A stretch of 16,796 bases of DNA from JAFDZV01 sp966128725 (GCA_966128725.1 CBHYLN010000116.1:1-16796), one strand, 5' to 3'. Positions 1 through 9,105 are shown, counted from the first letter of the stretch. Translations and numbers: made by a program. Notes: generated from the letters alone by a model not told the origin.

Positions 1-851
1 GCGGGCAGAGTTTTGCGCCGGGCCAGCAGGTCGTGATCACCTGGAACAGCACGGGTGCGGCGGCGCATTCGGTGAAGTACTCGCTGGATAACGGCGTCAC
101 GTATGTGGACATCGTGAACGAGTTGCCGGGGACGCAGAAGAGCTACACGTGGACGGTGCCGAACGTGTCGAGCACGGTCGCGCGGATCCGCGTGGCGGCG
201 CGCGACGCGGCGAACAACCGCGTGACGGATGACAGCGACGGCGTGTTCACAATCGCGCAAACGCAGCCGTTGACCGTGCAGGTGACCGCGCCGAACGGCG
301 GGCAGAGTTTTGCGCCTGGCCAGCAGGTCGTGATCACCTGGAACAGCACGGGGGCGGCGGCGCATTCGGTGAAGTACTCGTTGGATAACGGCGCTACGTA
401 TGTGGACATCGTGAACGAGTTGCCGGGGACGCAGAAGAGCTACACGTGGACGGTGCCGAACGTGTCGAGCACGGTTGCGCGGATCCGTGTGGCGGCGCGC
501 GACGCGGCGAACAACCGCGTGACGGATGATTCGGACGGCGTGTTCACGATCGCGCAAACGCAGCCGTTGACCGTGCAGGTGACCGCGCCAAACGGCGGGC
601 AGAGCTTCGCGCCGGGCCAGCAGGTCGTGATCACCTGGAACAGCACGGGCGCGGCGGCGCATTCGGTGAAGTACTCGTTGGACAACGGCGTCACGTATGT
701 GGACATCGTGAACGAGTTGCCGGGGACACAGAAGAGCTACACGTGGACGGTGCCGAACGTGTCGAGCACGGTTGCGCGGATCCGTGTGGCGGCTCGCGAC
801 GCAGCGAACAACCGCGTGACGGATGACAGCGACGGCGTGTTCACGATCGCG
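1..851 (+). repeat. Three tandem 297-bp repeats inside the surface protein gene
   Basis: Copies lie at 1-297, 298-594 and 595-851; the third lacks the QTQPLTVQVTAPNG linker. Comparing copies 1 and 2 by eye gives about 13 base differences in 297, nearly all synonymous. One residue changes (Val/Ala after YSLDNG). A Ser codon is AGC in copies 1 and 3 but TCG in copy 2, with Ser retained. The window starts inside a copy, so the real array is probably longer. Confidence 0.95.
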
Positions 852-3251
852 GGCGGCACCACGCAGGGCACCGTGAATGTGCGCTCGGTAACCGTTGTCG
901 ACCCGGACGACCCCGACGTCATCCAGCCGCTTGCGGCGTTCAACGAAGGGCAGGTGAGCGCCGGCAAGCGCGTGGTGGTCATGTTCGAGTACATAACCTT
1001 CCCTGCGGGGATCATTGCCGACTACTCGCTTTCGGCGGTGGGCGTGCCGGACACGGTATCCGTGACCTTCAGCCCGAATCCAACGCAGACATACACGGTT
1101 GTGACGATGGTTGTGGATACTGCGGCAAGCACACCGCCGGGCACCTACACGTTCACGGTTGTGCCGGAATCCTCCGATCCCTTTGCGGTCTTCCTGCCAT
1201 TCGATTTCCTGCTGCGTGTTGATCCGCCACAGCCGCGAGTGGCGATCTCGACACCAGCGAGCGCGTACGAGGTGAATACCGGGGGCGCGGTGTTGATCCC
1301 CGTGACCCTGAAGCGGCGCGCGTTTCCGGGGCTGGTGCCGTTGCTGACGAACTTTCTGCCATCAACGATCACGCCGGCATTTGTGCCGAACCCGGTATCC
1401 GGTGATTCGGCGGTGCTTACGTTGGTGGCCTCGCCGCAGGCAGTTGCCGGCAGCTATCCATTCGAGATCGCGGCGATGCTCCCGCAAGGTGTTGTGCTGA
1501 AATCGGCCAAGCCTGTCGTGACGGTGAAGGCCGTGCCGGTCATCGGTGTTTCGGTGAGCGATCAGGATCCCACAAAGGCGCCCGGAGCACTGCGCTGCGG
1601 CAGTTTCATGGTTGGCGTTGCCACGAACAACATTGCCGACACGATCGAGTTCCGTGTGCAATGGGCCGATCCTTCGATTGCATCCAACGTGATGGTGACG
1701 TTCGATCCGGCCGTGGTGACGGTGAGCGCAAGCCAGCCGAACGCTACCACACGGTTGTTGCTGAACGCCGATGTGCGCCTTGGCCTTCAGGATTTTCAGG
1801 TGGTGGCCCGGCGCGTGTCGGACCCCTCGGTGCAGGGTATTTCCAATCCCGCCACCCTGAATGTGCCGCGGCGGCCGTTTGCAACGGTGATCCCGCTTGG
1901 CGGGATGCCGCCTGTGCCCGGTGAGATGAACACGCCGGTAAGGATCAACGCGTTGGCCGGCACCTCGCCAACGCTGGATCTGGAAACCGAGCGTGGTGCC
2001 GATGTCACCGGTTGCATGCGATTGTTCGACGGTGAGGTAACGCTGAAGAACCTGAGCGGGCCTGTGCCGGATTTCGGCGAACTGACGTTCGAGCCCCCCA
2101 TCATCGGCCCCACCGATTCGTCGCAGCTCACAATCCCCGTGAAGCAGACCGCCAAGCTGGGGGAAACCCGATTCACGATTGGGGGCACGGCCAACGGCGC
2201 CGATGTTGATCCGCTCGACGTGATTGTGAACGTGACACGCACCGTGGTAACCATCGATGTTGTCTCGCGCGATCCCAACGATTTCCCGCGAGGGTTCGAG
2301 AGGGTGCATGTAAACGTTGCCACTGCCGGCGCCGATCGCGCCGCGTACTTCATCGTTAATCTCAAGGTTGGTTTTACCGAGGTAATGCCCGTGCGTGTTG
2401 ATGGGCCCAGCGGCATGGCCGAAATCCGGCTGCCGAATCCGGCGTCGACAATCGGTGTTGCCATTGTGGATGTCTCCGCATTTGATGCGGCCAACAAGGT
2501 GATTGCCTCCGGTACCGATCGCGTTACCGTATTGCGTACCGAGCGCCCGACCGTTTTGCCGATCCAGCGCGGCGGCATCGTTCCCAGCACCGCGAGCGTC
2601 GGCCAGACGATCACGATTACGGGCACGGACTACGTTCAGGGTGAGACCATCGTGTTCTTTACCGATGGAAGCAACGCGAGCGCTCCCAGCCTGCGTGCCG
2701 ACGAGCCCACCGTTGTTCCGTCGTCGTTCGGGATGGTGATGACAGTGCCGGTTCCGGCCGGCGCGGTAACCGGCAGCCTTCTGCTGCGGAACCCGGACGT
2801 GGAGCTGACGACGAACGCGTCCATCTCCGAACCGATCAACATTGTTGCCGGTGGGATTACTCCGCCGCCTGCGAGCGAGCCGTTAACCGTTGGAATCTTC
2901 ACGCCAACAACGGGGCCGGTTGGCACGCCGGTGACCATCAACGGCACCGGGTTTACTCGCGTGCGGAGCGTGTTGTTCAACGGGGTTCCGGCCAGCTTCA
3001 CGCCGCCAACTGAACCACACGTGCTTACGGCCGTGGTGCCATCCGGTGCAACCACCGGTCCGATCACCGTGACCACTGCCGGCGGCGAAGGCACAAGCCG
3101 TGCGTTCTTCCAGGTTACTCGAGGGATTGTGGTTCCACCGCGCGTTATCGATCCGGGCATCGTCGATCCTGACGGGCGTATCACACCCGGCGGTCGATTG
3201 GGCAATCAACCCGGCGGCCGTAACGGCGGTTCGTTGAACGGAAACGTCTGA
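1..3251 (+). CDS. Large Ig-like/IPT-TIG surface protein, 5' end missing
   Basis: The frame is open from the first base, so the N-terminus and any signal peptide lie outside the window; about 1082 residues are visible. Residues 1-283 are three tandem ~99-residue modules (PNGGQSF..., VVITWNSTG, YSLDNG, YTWTVPN, ARIRVAARD, DGVFTIA), the pattern of Kre9/Knh-like Ser-Thr-rich Ig-like domains common in secreted FCB proteins. The middle (~290-850) is beta-rich Ig-like sequence I cannot assign. Two IPT/TIG domains follow at about 857-950 and 963-1040 (SVGQTITITGTDY; GPVGTPVTINGTGF). The C-terminus is a short Gly/Asn/Arg-rich tail with no recognisable T9SS sorting domain, unlike the two other secreted proteins here. 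The role is inferred to be extracellular adhesion or structure; the ligand is unknown. A strong terminator follows 25 bases after the stop. Confidence 0.85.
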   Translation, partial: GQSFAPGQQVVITWNSTGAAAHSVKYSLDNGVTYVDIVNELPGTQKSYTWTVPNVSSTVARIRVAARDAANNRVTDDSDGVFTIAQTQPLTVQVTAPNGGQSFAPGQQVVITWNSTGAAAHSVKYSLDNGATYVDIVNELPGTQKSYTWTVPNVSSTVARIRVAARDAANNRVTDDSDGVFTIAQTQPLTVQVTAPNGGQSFAPGQQVVITWNSTGAAAHSVKYSLDNGVTYVDIVNELPGTQKSYTWTVPNVSSTVARIRVAARDAANNRVTDDSDGVFTIAGGTTQGTVNVRSVTVVDPDDPDVIQPLAAFNEGQVSAGKRVVVMFEYITFPAGIIADYSLSAVGVPDTVSVTFSPNPTQTYTVVTMVVDTAASTPPGTYTFTVVPESSDPFAVFLPFDFLLRVDPPQPRVAISTPASAYEVNTGGAVLIPVTLKRRAFPGLVPLLTNFLPSTITPAFVPNPVSGDSAVLTLVASPQAVAGSYPFEIAAMLPQGVVLKSAKPVVTVKAVPVIGVSVSDQDPTKAPGALRCGSFMVGVATNNIADTIEFRVQWADPSIASNVMVTFDPAVVTVSASQPNATTRLLLNADVRLGLQDFQVVARRVSDPSVQGISNPATLNVPRRPFATVIPLGGMPPVPGEMNTPVRINALAGTSPTLDLETERGADVTGCMRLFDGEVTLKNLSGPVPDFGELTFEPPIIGPTDSSQLTIPVKQTAKLGETRFTIGGTANGADVDPLDVIVNVTRTVVTIDVVSRDPNDFPRGFERVHVNVATAGADRAAYFIVNLKVGFTEVMPVRVDGPSGMAEIRLPNPASTIGVAIVDVSAFDAANKVIASGTDRVTVLRTERPTVLPIQRGGIVPSTASVGQTITITGTDYVQGETIVFFTDGSNASAPSLRADEPTVVPSSFGMVMTVPVPAGAVTGSLLLRNPDVELTTNASISEPINIVAGGITPPPASEPLTVGIFTPTTGPVGTPVTINGTGFTRVRSVLFNGVPASFTPPTEPHVLTAVVPSGATTGPITVTTAGGEGTSRAFFQVTRGIVVPPRVIDPGIVDPDGRITPGGRLGNQPGGRNGGSLNGNV

Positions 3252-3275
3252 CGCTGTCTCGCACGTCCGAAGTAT

Positions 3276-3310
3276 CACCCAGGGCTGGTTATCCGGTCCT
3301 GGGTGTTTTT
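3276..3310 (+). terminator. Rho-independent terminator of the surface protein gene
   Basis: Perfect 8-bp stem CACCCAGG / CCTGGGTG (3276-3283 and 3298-3305) with a 14-base loop, followed directly by five T. It lies 25 bases after the stop codon at 3251. Confidence 0.85.
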
Positions 3311-3676
3311 GTTCGTGGTGCAGGGCGCATTCCCAGCGAAGCCACCCGCGTTGCCACGCCATGGTGTGTCGGCAGGCCGAGATCGTTTTGGGCGTTCCTG
3401 AGTCAGGCAGAGAGCATGGGAACGCAAAAATCGGAGATCTGGGGATGAACAGGCGCAATCTTTTGAAGACGGTGGGCGCCATCGGTGCGGATATCGCCGT
3501 GCGTGCCGCTGTGTCCGTCAGTTCATCCGCCAGTTCATTCGTCGCTTCGCGTGGGGCTTCGATCGCGGGAGGGCGAAGGTTCGTGTTGTTGCCGGCCCCT
3601 GTACAGAGCTTGTGGAGCGGGCTTCGCGATATGCTCGGTTGCACCGGGTTGTGCGCCCCCTGCGCCATAAACGCAG
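3311..3676. other. Intergenic stretch without a convincing gene
   Basis: This lies between two terminators of convergent genes. The only item of note is a plus-strand frame starting at 3445 behind a GGAG at 3433-3436. Its first residues (MNRRNLLKTVGAIGA) look like a twin-arginine leader, but the frame runs on to 3795, across the opposing gene's terminator hairpin and into its 3' end. I see no recognisable domain. It could be a decayed gene or chance. Confidence 0.5.
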
Positions 3677-3708
3677 CGCCCCGCATGCCACGGTGGGCAT
3701 ACGGGGCG
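3677..3708 (-). terminator. Stem-loop terminator of the FG-GAP protein gene
   Basis: Two 13-base arms (3677-3689 and 3696-3708) pair with one mismatch around a 6-base loop. The structure lies about 30 bases beyond the minus-strand stop at 3738. On the minus strand the stem is followed by CTGCGTTTATGG, a weak T tract, so termination is likely but not textbook. Confidence 0.6.
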
Positions 3709-3737
3709 AGCCGCGTTACATCGCTTCGGTTATCGGG

Positions 3738-6683
3738 CTATCGCACAACACGCAACTGCTTCTGGGCCGTGCCCATCGGCGTTGTGACGCGATAGAAATA
3801 CGTGCCGGCCGGCACACGCGTGCCATCGGCGTTGGTTCCGTCCCAGGCCATCTCGTGCGTGCCGGCCGTGGCTTCAACGCCGGCCGCCAGCTCGCGCACA
3901 AGGCGTCCGGAGATGTCGTGGATCGCGATCGTCACACGTCCGGCCGTCGGCATCGTGTACCCCAGCATCGTTGTCGACGATGTTGGATTTGGGCGCGCCT
4001 CCAGCTTCAGCATCTGGCCAAGCGTGTTGCCCGTGCCAGTTGCTGGCTTCTTTGCCGGGTTTTCGCCGTTGGCCTCGCGCGGCATAAGGATATCGTACCG
4101 TTCGCCGCCCACCGGTTCGTCGCGTTGATCCTCATACTGGATGATATCCCAGTGGTAAGTGCGGCCGGCGATGTCCTTGTTGGGCTTTGCCGGATACACT
4201 ACCTCCACATGCATCGTGTGCTGAGCATCCTCATCCAGCACGATGTCGCGGATCTCCGCGTCGGCCGTGGTTACCCAGATCGCCGTGTTGGTCGGGTCCT
4301 GCTGGTCAACCAGCTCGATGCCCTGGCCCAGGCCCTGCTGGCCGCCTTCACGCCACAGGCGGAACAACTCGTCGCCAAGCTCCACCTTCAGCTTCACGTG
4401 GTCGATCACAGGATCGTCGATCTCATCTTCCGGCACCAGGAAGCGCAACCGTGCGTTCACGCGCGCCGCGCTGGTGTTGTACACGCCGATCGGCGCGCGT
4501 GGTCCAAGGTGATCCAGAATCGTCACGTTCTTCCACGCGATGTTGTTGTTGTTCTTGGTGTTGTCGTAGATCGACGAACCTTCCAGAACGTTCATCGGGT
4601 CCGACGGGGCAACAAAGCGCGCCGCCAGGCAGAAGTGATGTGCGTCGGGATCGGAATAATCGGCCGGGTCGGGCACGTTGACCCACGGGATCTCCACGAT
4701 CGTGGTGGCGCCAACCGTAAGCGGGCCAACGTCGGCATAGCCGATGTAGTCGCCGTAGGCAACCAGGCCCACGTAGTTGTTCACCCAATGGGTTTGCCAC
4801 GTGAGTCCTGTGGATGCCTTCGCGAAGTACACGTAGATGCGGCCCGGGCCGCTGTACGAGGTTGTGCCCGTGTTCTTGATGCGCACGTACACGTAGTTCG
4901 TCACGCCCGACTGCGGGCTCTGATGAACCTGGTTCACGATGCCGTCGTTCGTGTTGCGCACGTAGATGTCCGGGCTGTTCCACATCACCGAACCGCAGAT
5001 GCCCGTGCTGGGCTCAACGCCCGTGTCGCCGGTGCAATCGCGGATCGTCAGGTTCGGGCCAATCGTTGGCGTGGTTACCGATGAACCGCATGCCCACGCC
5101 GATGGCGCCCATGCGCCGTCGATCGTCTGCACGCAATACGTGTATGTATGATTCGGCTGCAGGCCGTTGATCGTCCAGCTCAGGTTGTGATTGGTGTTGC
5201 CCAGCGCGGCCAGCCAGCGCTTGCCGCTGGTGAGATCCGCCATCGGCGTGGCCACGATCACCGTACCCGACGTGATGTCCTTCACCACCAGGTTGTAGTG
5301 CAGCGATGCGACCGGGGTTTCAACGTCGGTGCCGGCGCCCCAGCTTATCGTGATCGAGTGCCAGGAGACCGCCGACACAAACGGCGACACCGGTGCGGTG
5401 GGCGCGTTGTTGGCTGCAAGTGCCGGCACCGTGTTCTGGAACACGTCGGCATGTGCCGTGTTGGCGTTGTCCAGGCCGGTGAGCAGGATATCGAGCCGGC
5501 CATCGCTGTCGTAATCGCCGAACATCGCCTGGCCCTCGTACACATCCGGAAGGCCGCTGGTCAGATCCTCGGTAAAGCCGCCCAGGCCGTTGCCGAAGTA
5601 TGCCTTGGTGATTGGGTTGGTGCCAAACACGGTCGAGTTGCCGGTGGCAAGCAGATCCATGTTGCCGTCGTTATTGTAATCGCCACAGGCCAGCGAGCCG
5701 TTGAACAGCCCGAAGCCCGGTGCCCACGCGCCGGCGGTGAAGCCGCCCACGCCGTTGTTCAGGTAGATCTTCAGTACCAACGTGCTCGGAAACTGCTGGC
5801 CCTGAAGCACCAGATCCAGATTGCCGTCGTTGTTGAAGTCGCCCCAGCACACGCTGGACTGCCCAACCTGCGGGAGCGTCACGCCGGAGTTCACCATCAC
5901 GCCGCCGTTGTTCTTGTACAGGCGCGTGATCGGTGTGGAGAGGATGCCGGTGTTGCCGCTGACCACCAGATCCATGTCTCCGTCGTTATCGTAATCGCCC
6001 CAGGCTCCGTCGCCGGCCATCAGGCGCGGGAATCCGGGCGTAACGTTGGTGAACTGCCAGTTCGGGCCGGATGGGCCGTCGTTGCGATAGATCGTGGTCA
6101 GGTTATTGCCCGACGAAATCAGCCCTTCGATGAACAGGTCCAGATCGCCGTCGTTGTCGTAATCGCCCCATGCCATCGAGGAAAACGCCAACGGCGGAAT
6201 CGGGCTGGGTGTGATCGTGACCAGCGAGAACGTGCCGCCGGTGTTCTTGTACAGATTGGTGATCTGGCCGGTGCCGCTGACACCGGTGACGATCAGATCC
6301 AGATCGTTGTCGTTGTCGAAATCGCCCCATGCCGAGCGGCTGCGCTCCGAGCCGGACGCGATGCCCGGCAGGCCCGTGCCCTGTGCCGTGAACGTTGTCC
6401 CGGTGTTGTTCTTGTAGATGTCGGCGAACAATCCCAGCACGGGCGCGGTTTCACCGGTGACGAAAATATCAAGCCAGCCATCCCCATTGTAATCACCCCA
6501 CAGCCCCGAGCCGTGATGTACGCCCGTAACACCGGCGCCAAGATTCGTGAACGACGTGGCCGATGCGCCAAGGCTTGCCAGCACCAGCAATGCCGCGGTC
6601 AGCAGCGTATGCCGGGCGATGTTGTGTGATGATAACGCCGGTGGCAGGGCGCCATCAAGATCCCGTTGTCTGTTGTGATGCAT
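3738..6683 (-). CDS. T9SS-secreted FG-GAP/VCBS propeller protein
   Basis: 981 residues. The ATG at 6683 was chosen over an upstream in-frame ATG because TTGGAG sits 6 bases ahead and a signal peptide then begins close by (hydrophobic TLLTAALLVLASLGASA, cleavage likely after residue 42). Residues ~45-425 hold seven FG-GAP/VCBS units, each with a calcium-loop pattern (DYNGDGWLD, DFDNDNDLD, DYDNDGDLD, DYDNDGDMD, DFNNDGNLD, DYNNDGNMD, DYDSDGRLD) spaced 52-57 residues apart, which fits a seven-bladed integrin-like propeller. A fibronectin type III-like domain follows (~428-540), then a CARDB-like beta region. Residues ~894-981 (LEARPNPTSSTTMLGY..., GTRVPAGTYFYRV) form a type-A T9SS/FlgD-like sorting domain that would be recognised at the outer membrane and removed or anchored. 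Surface or extracellular location is well supported; substrate or partner is unknown. Confidence 0.9.
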   Translation of the reverse strand: MHHNRQRDLDGALPPALSSHNIARHTLLTAALLVLASLGASATSFTNLGAGVTGVHHGSGLWGDYNGDGWLDIFVTGETAPVLGLFADIYKNNTGTTFTAQGTGLPGIASGSERSRSAWGDFDNDNDLDLIVTGVSGTGQITNLYKNTGGTFSLVTITPSPIPPLAFSSMAWGDYDNDGDLDLFIEGLISSGNNLTTIYRNDGPSGPNWQFTNVTPGFPRLMAGDGAWGDYDNDGDMDLVVSGNTGILSTPITRLYKNNGGVMVNSGVTLPQVGQSSVCWGDFNNDGNLDLVLQGQQFPSTLVLKIYLNNGVGGFTAGAWAPGFGLFNGSLACGDYNNDGNMDLLATGNSTVFGTNPITKAYFGNGLGGFTEDLTSGLPDVYEGQAMFGDYDSDGRLDILLTGLDNANTAHADVFQNTVPALAANNAPTAPVSPFVSAVSWHSITISWGAGTDVETPVASLHYNLVVKDITSGTVIVATPMADLTSGKRWLAALGNTNHNLSWTINGLQPNHTYTYCVQTIDGAWAPSAWACGSSVTTPTIGPNLTIRDCTGDTGVEPSTGICGSVMWNSPDIYVRNTNDGIVNQVHQSPQSGVTNYVYVRIKNTGTTSYSGPGRIYVYFAKASTGLTWQTHWVNNYVGLVAYGDYIGYADVGPLTVGATTIVEIPWVNVPDPADYSDPDAHHFCLAARFVAPSDPMNVLEGSSIYDNTKNNNNIAWKNVTILDHLGPRAPIGVYNTSAARVNARLRFLVPEDEIDDPVIDHVKLKVELGDELFRLWREGGQQGLGQGIELVDQQDPTNTAIWVTTADAEIRDIVLDEDAQHTMHVEVVYPAKPNKDIAGRTYHWDIIQYEDQRDEPVGGERYDILMPREANGENPAKKPATGTGNTLGQMLKLEARPNPTSSTTMLGYTMPTAGRVTIAIHDISGRLVRELAAGVEATAGTHEMAWDGTNADGTRVPAGTYFYRVTTPMGTAQKQLRVVR

Positions 6684-7144
6684 GAAGAACTCCAATAAAA
6701 CATGTTTGGTGTGGTATGCCGCTCCGTACCGTATCGAACGTATCGCGGCCCATGGGGTGGTTTGCCGCGGTGTGTGCAAGCAATGGATTGCCGCGCCGAG
6801 CTACCGCGAATGCGGCGCCGATTACGGATTTGCGAACAGTCAAGTGGAGGCGGAGGAATCGGCCGGGCATGTATGCCTGGTCACCGTGGGACCGGAGTAA
6901 AGGCCGGAAGCCATACCGTCCGATTCAAACGCACACCAACATACAAGCCCGGGCACCGCGGCATAAGTACATGATCGTGTACCCCCCCTGCCACGGGCCA
7001 TGCCAATCGTCGCGCCTGCAACAACCGCTCACACTTCCACCACACCGGGCTCTGAATCTCCCGCCGAATTCCTGCATCGTATCGGACAGAAGCGGAAATG
7101 CGACTATAACAGACAGGATCAGCAATTACACGCGGAGGCATGAC
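6684..7144. other. Divergent intergenic region, no gene seen
   Basis: About 460 bases separate the divergent FG-GAP and rhodanese genes and must hold both promoters. I found no clear Bacteroidota-type -7/-33 pair and no recognisable riboswitch. A short imperfect stem CCGGGCAT/ATGCCTGG lies near 6862-6880, and a C-rich run near 6981. Open frames here are shadows with no protein-like features. Confidence 0.5.
6690..6695 (-). promoter_or_regulatory. Ribosome binding site deciding the FG-GAP gene start
   Basis: TTGGAG on the minus strand, 6 bases before the ATG at 6683. The other T9SS-targeted gene has the same hexamer at the same spacing (13929-13934), which supports both start choices. Confidence 0.6.
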
Positions 7145-7486
7145 ATGTTTGGATTCAACAGTTCGGTGAAGCGCGGGTTCAGCCGTATCAACGTGAAGGA
7201 GTTCGAGACGATGCGGGCCGGCGCCGATGCGCCCTTCCTGCTTGATGTGCGCGAGCCGTTCGAGCAGACCGCCTTTGGCAAAATCCCTGGCGTGGTCAAC
7301 GTGCCGCTGGGCCAGCTTCGGCAACGTGGCAGCGAGCTGCCGGCAAATCGCGAGCAGCCGATCGTGGCCATCTGCCAAAGCGGCGCGCGCTCGCAGCAGG
7401 CGGCCAAAATGCTGGCCGACATGGGCTACAGCAATGTGTACAGCCTTGATGGCGGTACCATGGGCTGGATGAACGCGCGGCGCTGA
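7145..7486 (+). CDS. Single-domain rhodanese sulfurtransferase
   Basis: 113 residues, the usual size of a stand-alone rhodanese. The ATG at 7145 follows GGAGG (7134-7138) by 6 bases. FLLDVREPFE (31-40) is the conserved LDVRE substrate-loop strand, and the active-site loop is CQSGARS with Cys77 as the persulfide-carrying residue. IPGVVNVPLGQL and YSLDGGTMGWMNA are the other family signatures. There is no signal peptide, so it acts in the cytoplasm. It probably moves sulfane sulfur between thiosulfate, low-molecular-weight thiols and protein acceptors. It sits 129 bases upstream of a persulfide dioxygenase-rhodanese gene on the same strand, which suggests shared sulfide or persulfide detoxification. 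Confidence 0.93.
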   Translation: MFGFNSSVKRGFSRINVKEFETMRAGADAPFLLDVREPFEQTAFGKIPGVVNVPLGQLRQRGSELPANREQPIVAICQSGARSQQAAKMLADMGYSNVYSLDGGTMGWMNARR

Positions 7487-7615
7487 GCCCACCGAGGCCG
7501 ACGAATACTACCATCCGCCGCTGCTGCCATTCATGCGCCAGCACACAGCGCTTTTGCACGGATGGGCGACAGCAATTGAAACCAGTGACATATACCGATT
7601 CAGCAGGAGCTCGTC

Positions 7616-9100
7616 ATGATATTCAGGATGTTGTACGATGAGAAGCTTGCGCAGGCAGCGTATGTGATCGGCTGCCAGCGGACAGGGGAGGCGTTGGTGA
7701 TCGATCCGCAACGCGATGTGGACCGATACATCGAGGAGGTTGCGCGCCACGGCCTGCGCATAACCGCCATCGCCGAAACCCATATCCACGCGGATTTCCT
7801 TTCCGGCGCCCGCGAGCTGGCCGAACGCACCGGCGCGATGTTATACCTCTCCGATGAGGGCGGCCCCGATTGGCGCTACGGCTGGCTTGGCGGCAGGCGG
7901 GACGGTGGCGCCTATGCGCATCGATTGCTGCATGATGGCGACACCTTCACCGTGGGCAACATCCGTATCCAGGCGGTGCATACACCGGGCCACACGGCCG
8001 AGCACATGAGTTATACCGTAACCGATATCGGGGGTGGCAGCACCGAACCGATGGGCATCGTCACCGGCGACTTCCTGTTTGTAGGTGATGTTGGCCGGCC
8101 GGACCTGCTGGAGACGGCGGCCGGGATGGAAGGCGCCGCGCGCCCCGCGGCCCAGCAACTGTATGCCTCGTTGCGTACGCTGGGCGCCATGCCGGACTAT
8201 CTCCAGATATGGCCGGGGCACGGCGCGGGTTCGGCCTGCGGCAAGGCCCTGGGCGCGGTGCCGCAAACCACCGTGGGATACGAGAAACGATTCAACCCGG
8301 CGCTGGCCCTGGCACAGCGTAACGAGGAGGAGTTCGTGACGGAAATCGTGGCGGGCCAGCCGGAGCCGCCCCCGTACTTCGCGCGCATGAAGCGCGAGAA
8401 TCGCGACGGCCCCGCCGTGCTCGGCGGGCTGCCGAACCCACCGCACATTGCCGCGGCCACGCTTGCCGAACAGGCCGCGCGGGATACTGGAACCGTGGTG
8501 ATCGACACACGCACGTGGGCGGCGTTCGCCGAGGGCCACGCGCATGGCGCGCTGCATGCGCCGCTGGACCGTACGTTCACAACCATCGTGGGCTCCTATG
8601 CCGAGCCAACGCAGCGCCTGCTGCTGGTTGTTGAGCGCGAGCAGGTTCGCGAGGCCGTGGCCGCGCTGGTGAGCATCGGGCTGGATAACGTGGATGGCTA
8701 CGTTACGCCGTTGGAATACCAGGCAGTCGCCGTCGATGCCGAGAGCGTGCCGGAGATCGACGCCGAGGAGTTCGCGCAGGCTGCCGAGGCCGGCGCGCCG
8801 CTCGATGGGGCCATCGTGCTGGACGTGCGAAGCGCCACGGAGTACAACGCCGGGCATGTGCCGGGCGCCGCGAACATCGCGCACACACGCCTGGCACCGG
8901 AACTGAAGCGCGTGCCGGTGGGCCATACCGTGTATGTGCATTGCCAGGCGGGCGCTCGATCGGCGGCAGCGGTTGCCTTCCTGCGTCGCAACGGTGTTGA
9001 TGCCGTGAACGTGCGTGGCGGTTTTGCCCGCATTGCCGAGCACCTTGTGCCGGGCGCCGGTCCGCTTGCCCAGATGCATGCGTACGCCGTGACAGCGTGA
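7616..9100 (+). CDS. cstB: CstB-type persulfide dioxygenase-rhodanese fusion
   Basis: 494 residues; AGGAG (7605-7609) precedes the ATG by 6 bases. Residues 1-~260 are a metallo-beta-lactamase fold of the ETHE1/persulfide dioxygenase type: THIHADF (His56, His58, Asp60), HTPGHT (His122, His126), GDFLFVGDVGRPDL with Asp158 as metal ligand, and GHGAGSACGK (His202, Cys208). Phe61 stands where dinuclear lactamases have His, which fits a mononuclear iron site. Residues ~285-372 are a rhodanese domain with no catalytic Cys (VVEREQV where the loop should be), so it is degenerate. Residues ~380-480 are an active rhodanese with CQAGARS (Cys443). The order MBL / inactive rhodanese / active rhodanese is that of Staphylococcus CstB, which oxidises persulfide and yields thiosulfate. 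A cytoplasmic role in sulfide detoxification is inferred. No CstR repressor or sulfide:quinone reductase is visible nearby. Confidence 0.92.
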   Translation: MIFRMLYDEKLAQAAYVIGCQRTGEALVIDPQRDVDRYIEEVARHGLRITAIAETHIHADFLSGARELAERTGAMLYLSDEGGPDWRYGWLGGRRDGGAYAHRLLHDGDTFTVGNIRIQAVHTPGHTAEHMSYTVTDIGGGSTEPMGIVTGDFLFVGDVGRPDLLETAAGMEGAARPAAQQLYASLRTLGAMPDYLQIWPGHGAGSACGKALGAVPQTTVGYEKRFNPALALAQRNEEEFVTEIVAGQPEPPPYFARMKRENRDGPAVLGGLPNPPHIAAATLAEQAARDTGTVVIDTRTWAAFAEGHAHGALHAPLDRTFTTIVGSYAEPTQRLLLVVEREQVREAVAALVSIGLDNVDGYVTPLEYQAVAVDAESVPEIDAEEFAQAAEAGAPLDGAIVLDVRSATEYNAGHVPGAANIAHTRLAPELKRVPVGHTVYVHCQAGARSAAAVAFLRRNGVDAVNVRGGFARIAEHLVPGAGPLAQMHAYAVTA

Positions 9101-9105
9101 GAATT

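Noticed and set aside
143..1015. Three similar ~90-residue minus-strand frames
   Set aside because: They are antisense shadows of the three tandem repeats and repeat only because the coding strand does.
3612..5084. 490-residue plus-strand frame
   Set aside because: Antisense to the FG-GAP gene. Arg/His/Val-rich with no domain, a result of codon bias on the opposite strand.
5148..6629. 493-residue plus-strand frame
   Set aside because: Antisense to the FG-GAP propeller. Its repeated HxQIQIAVVVEIAP pattern is the mirror of the calcium-loop repeats.
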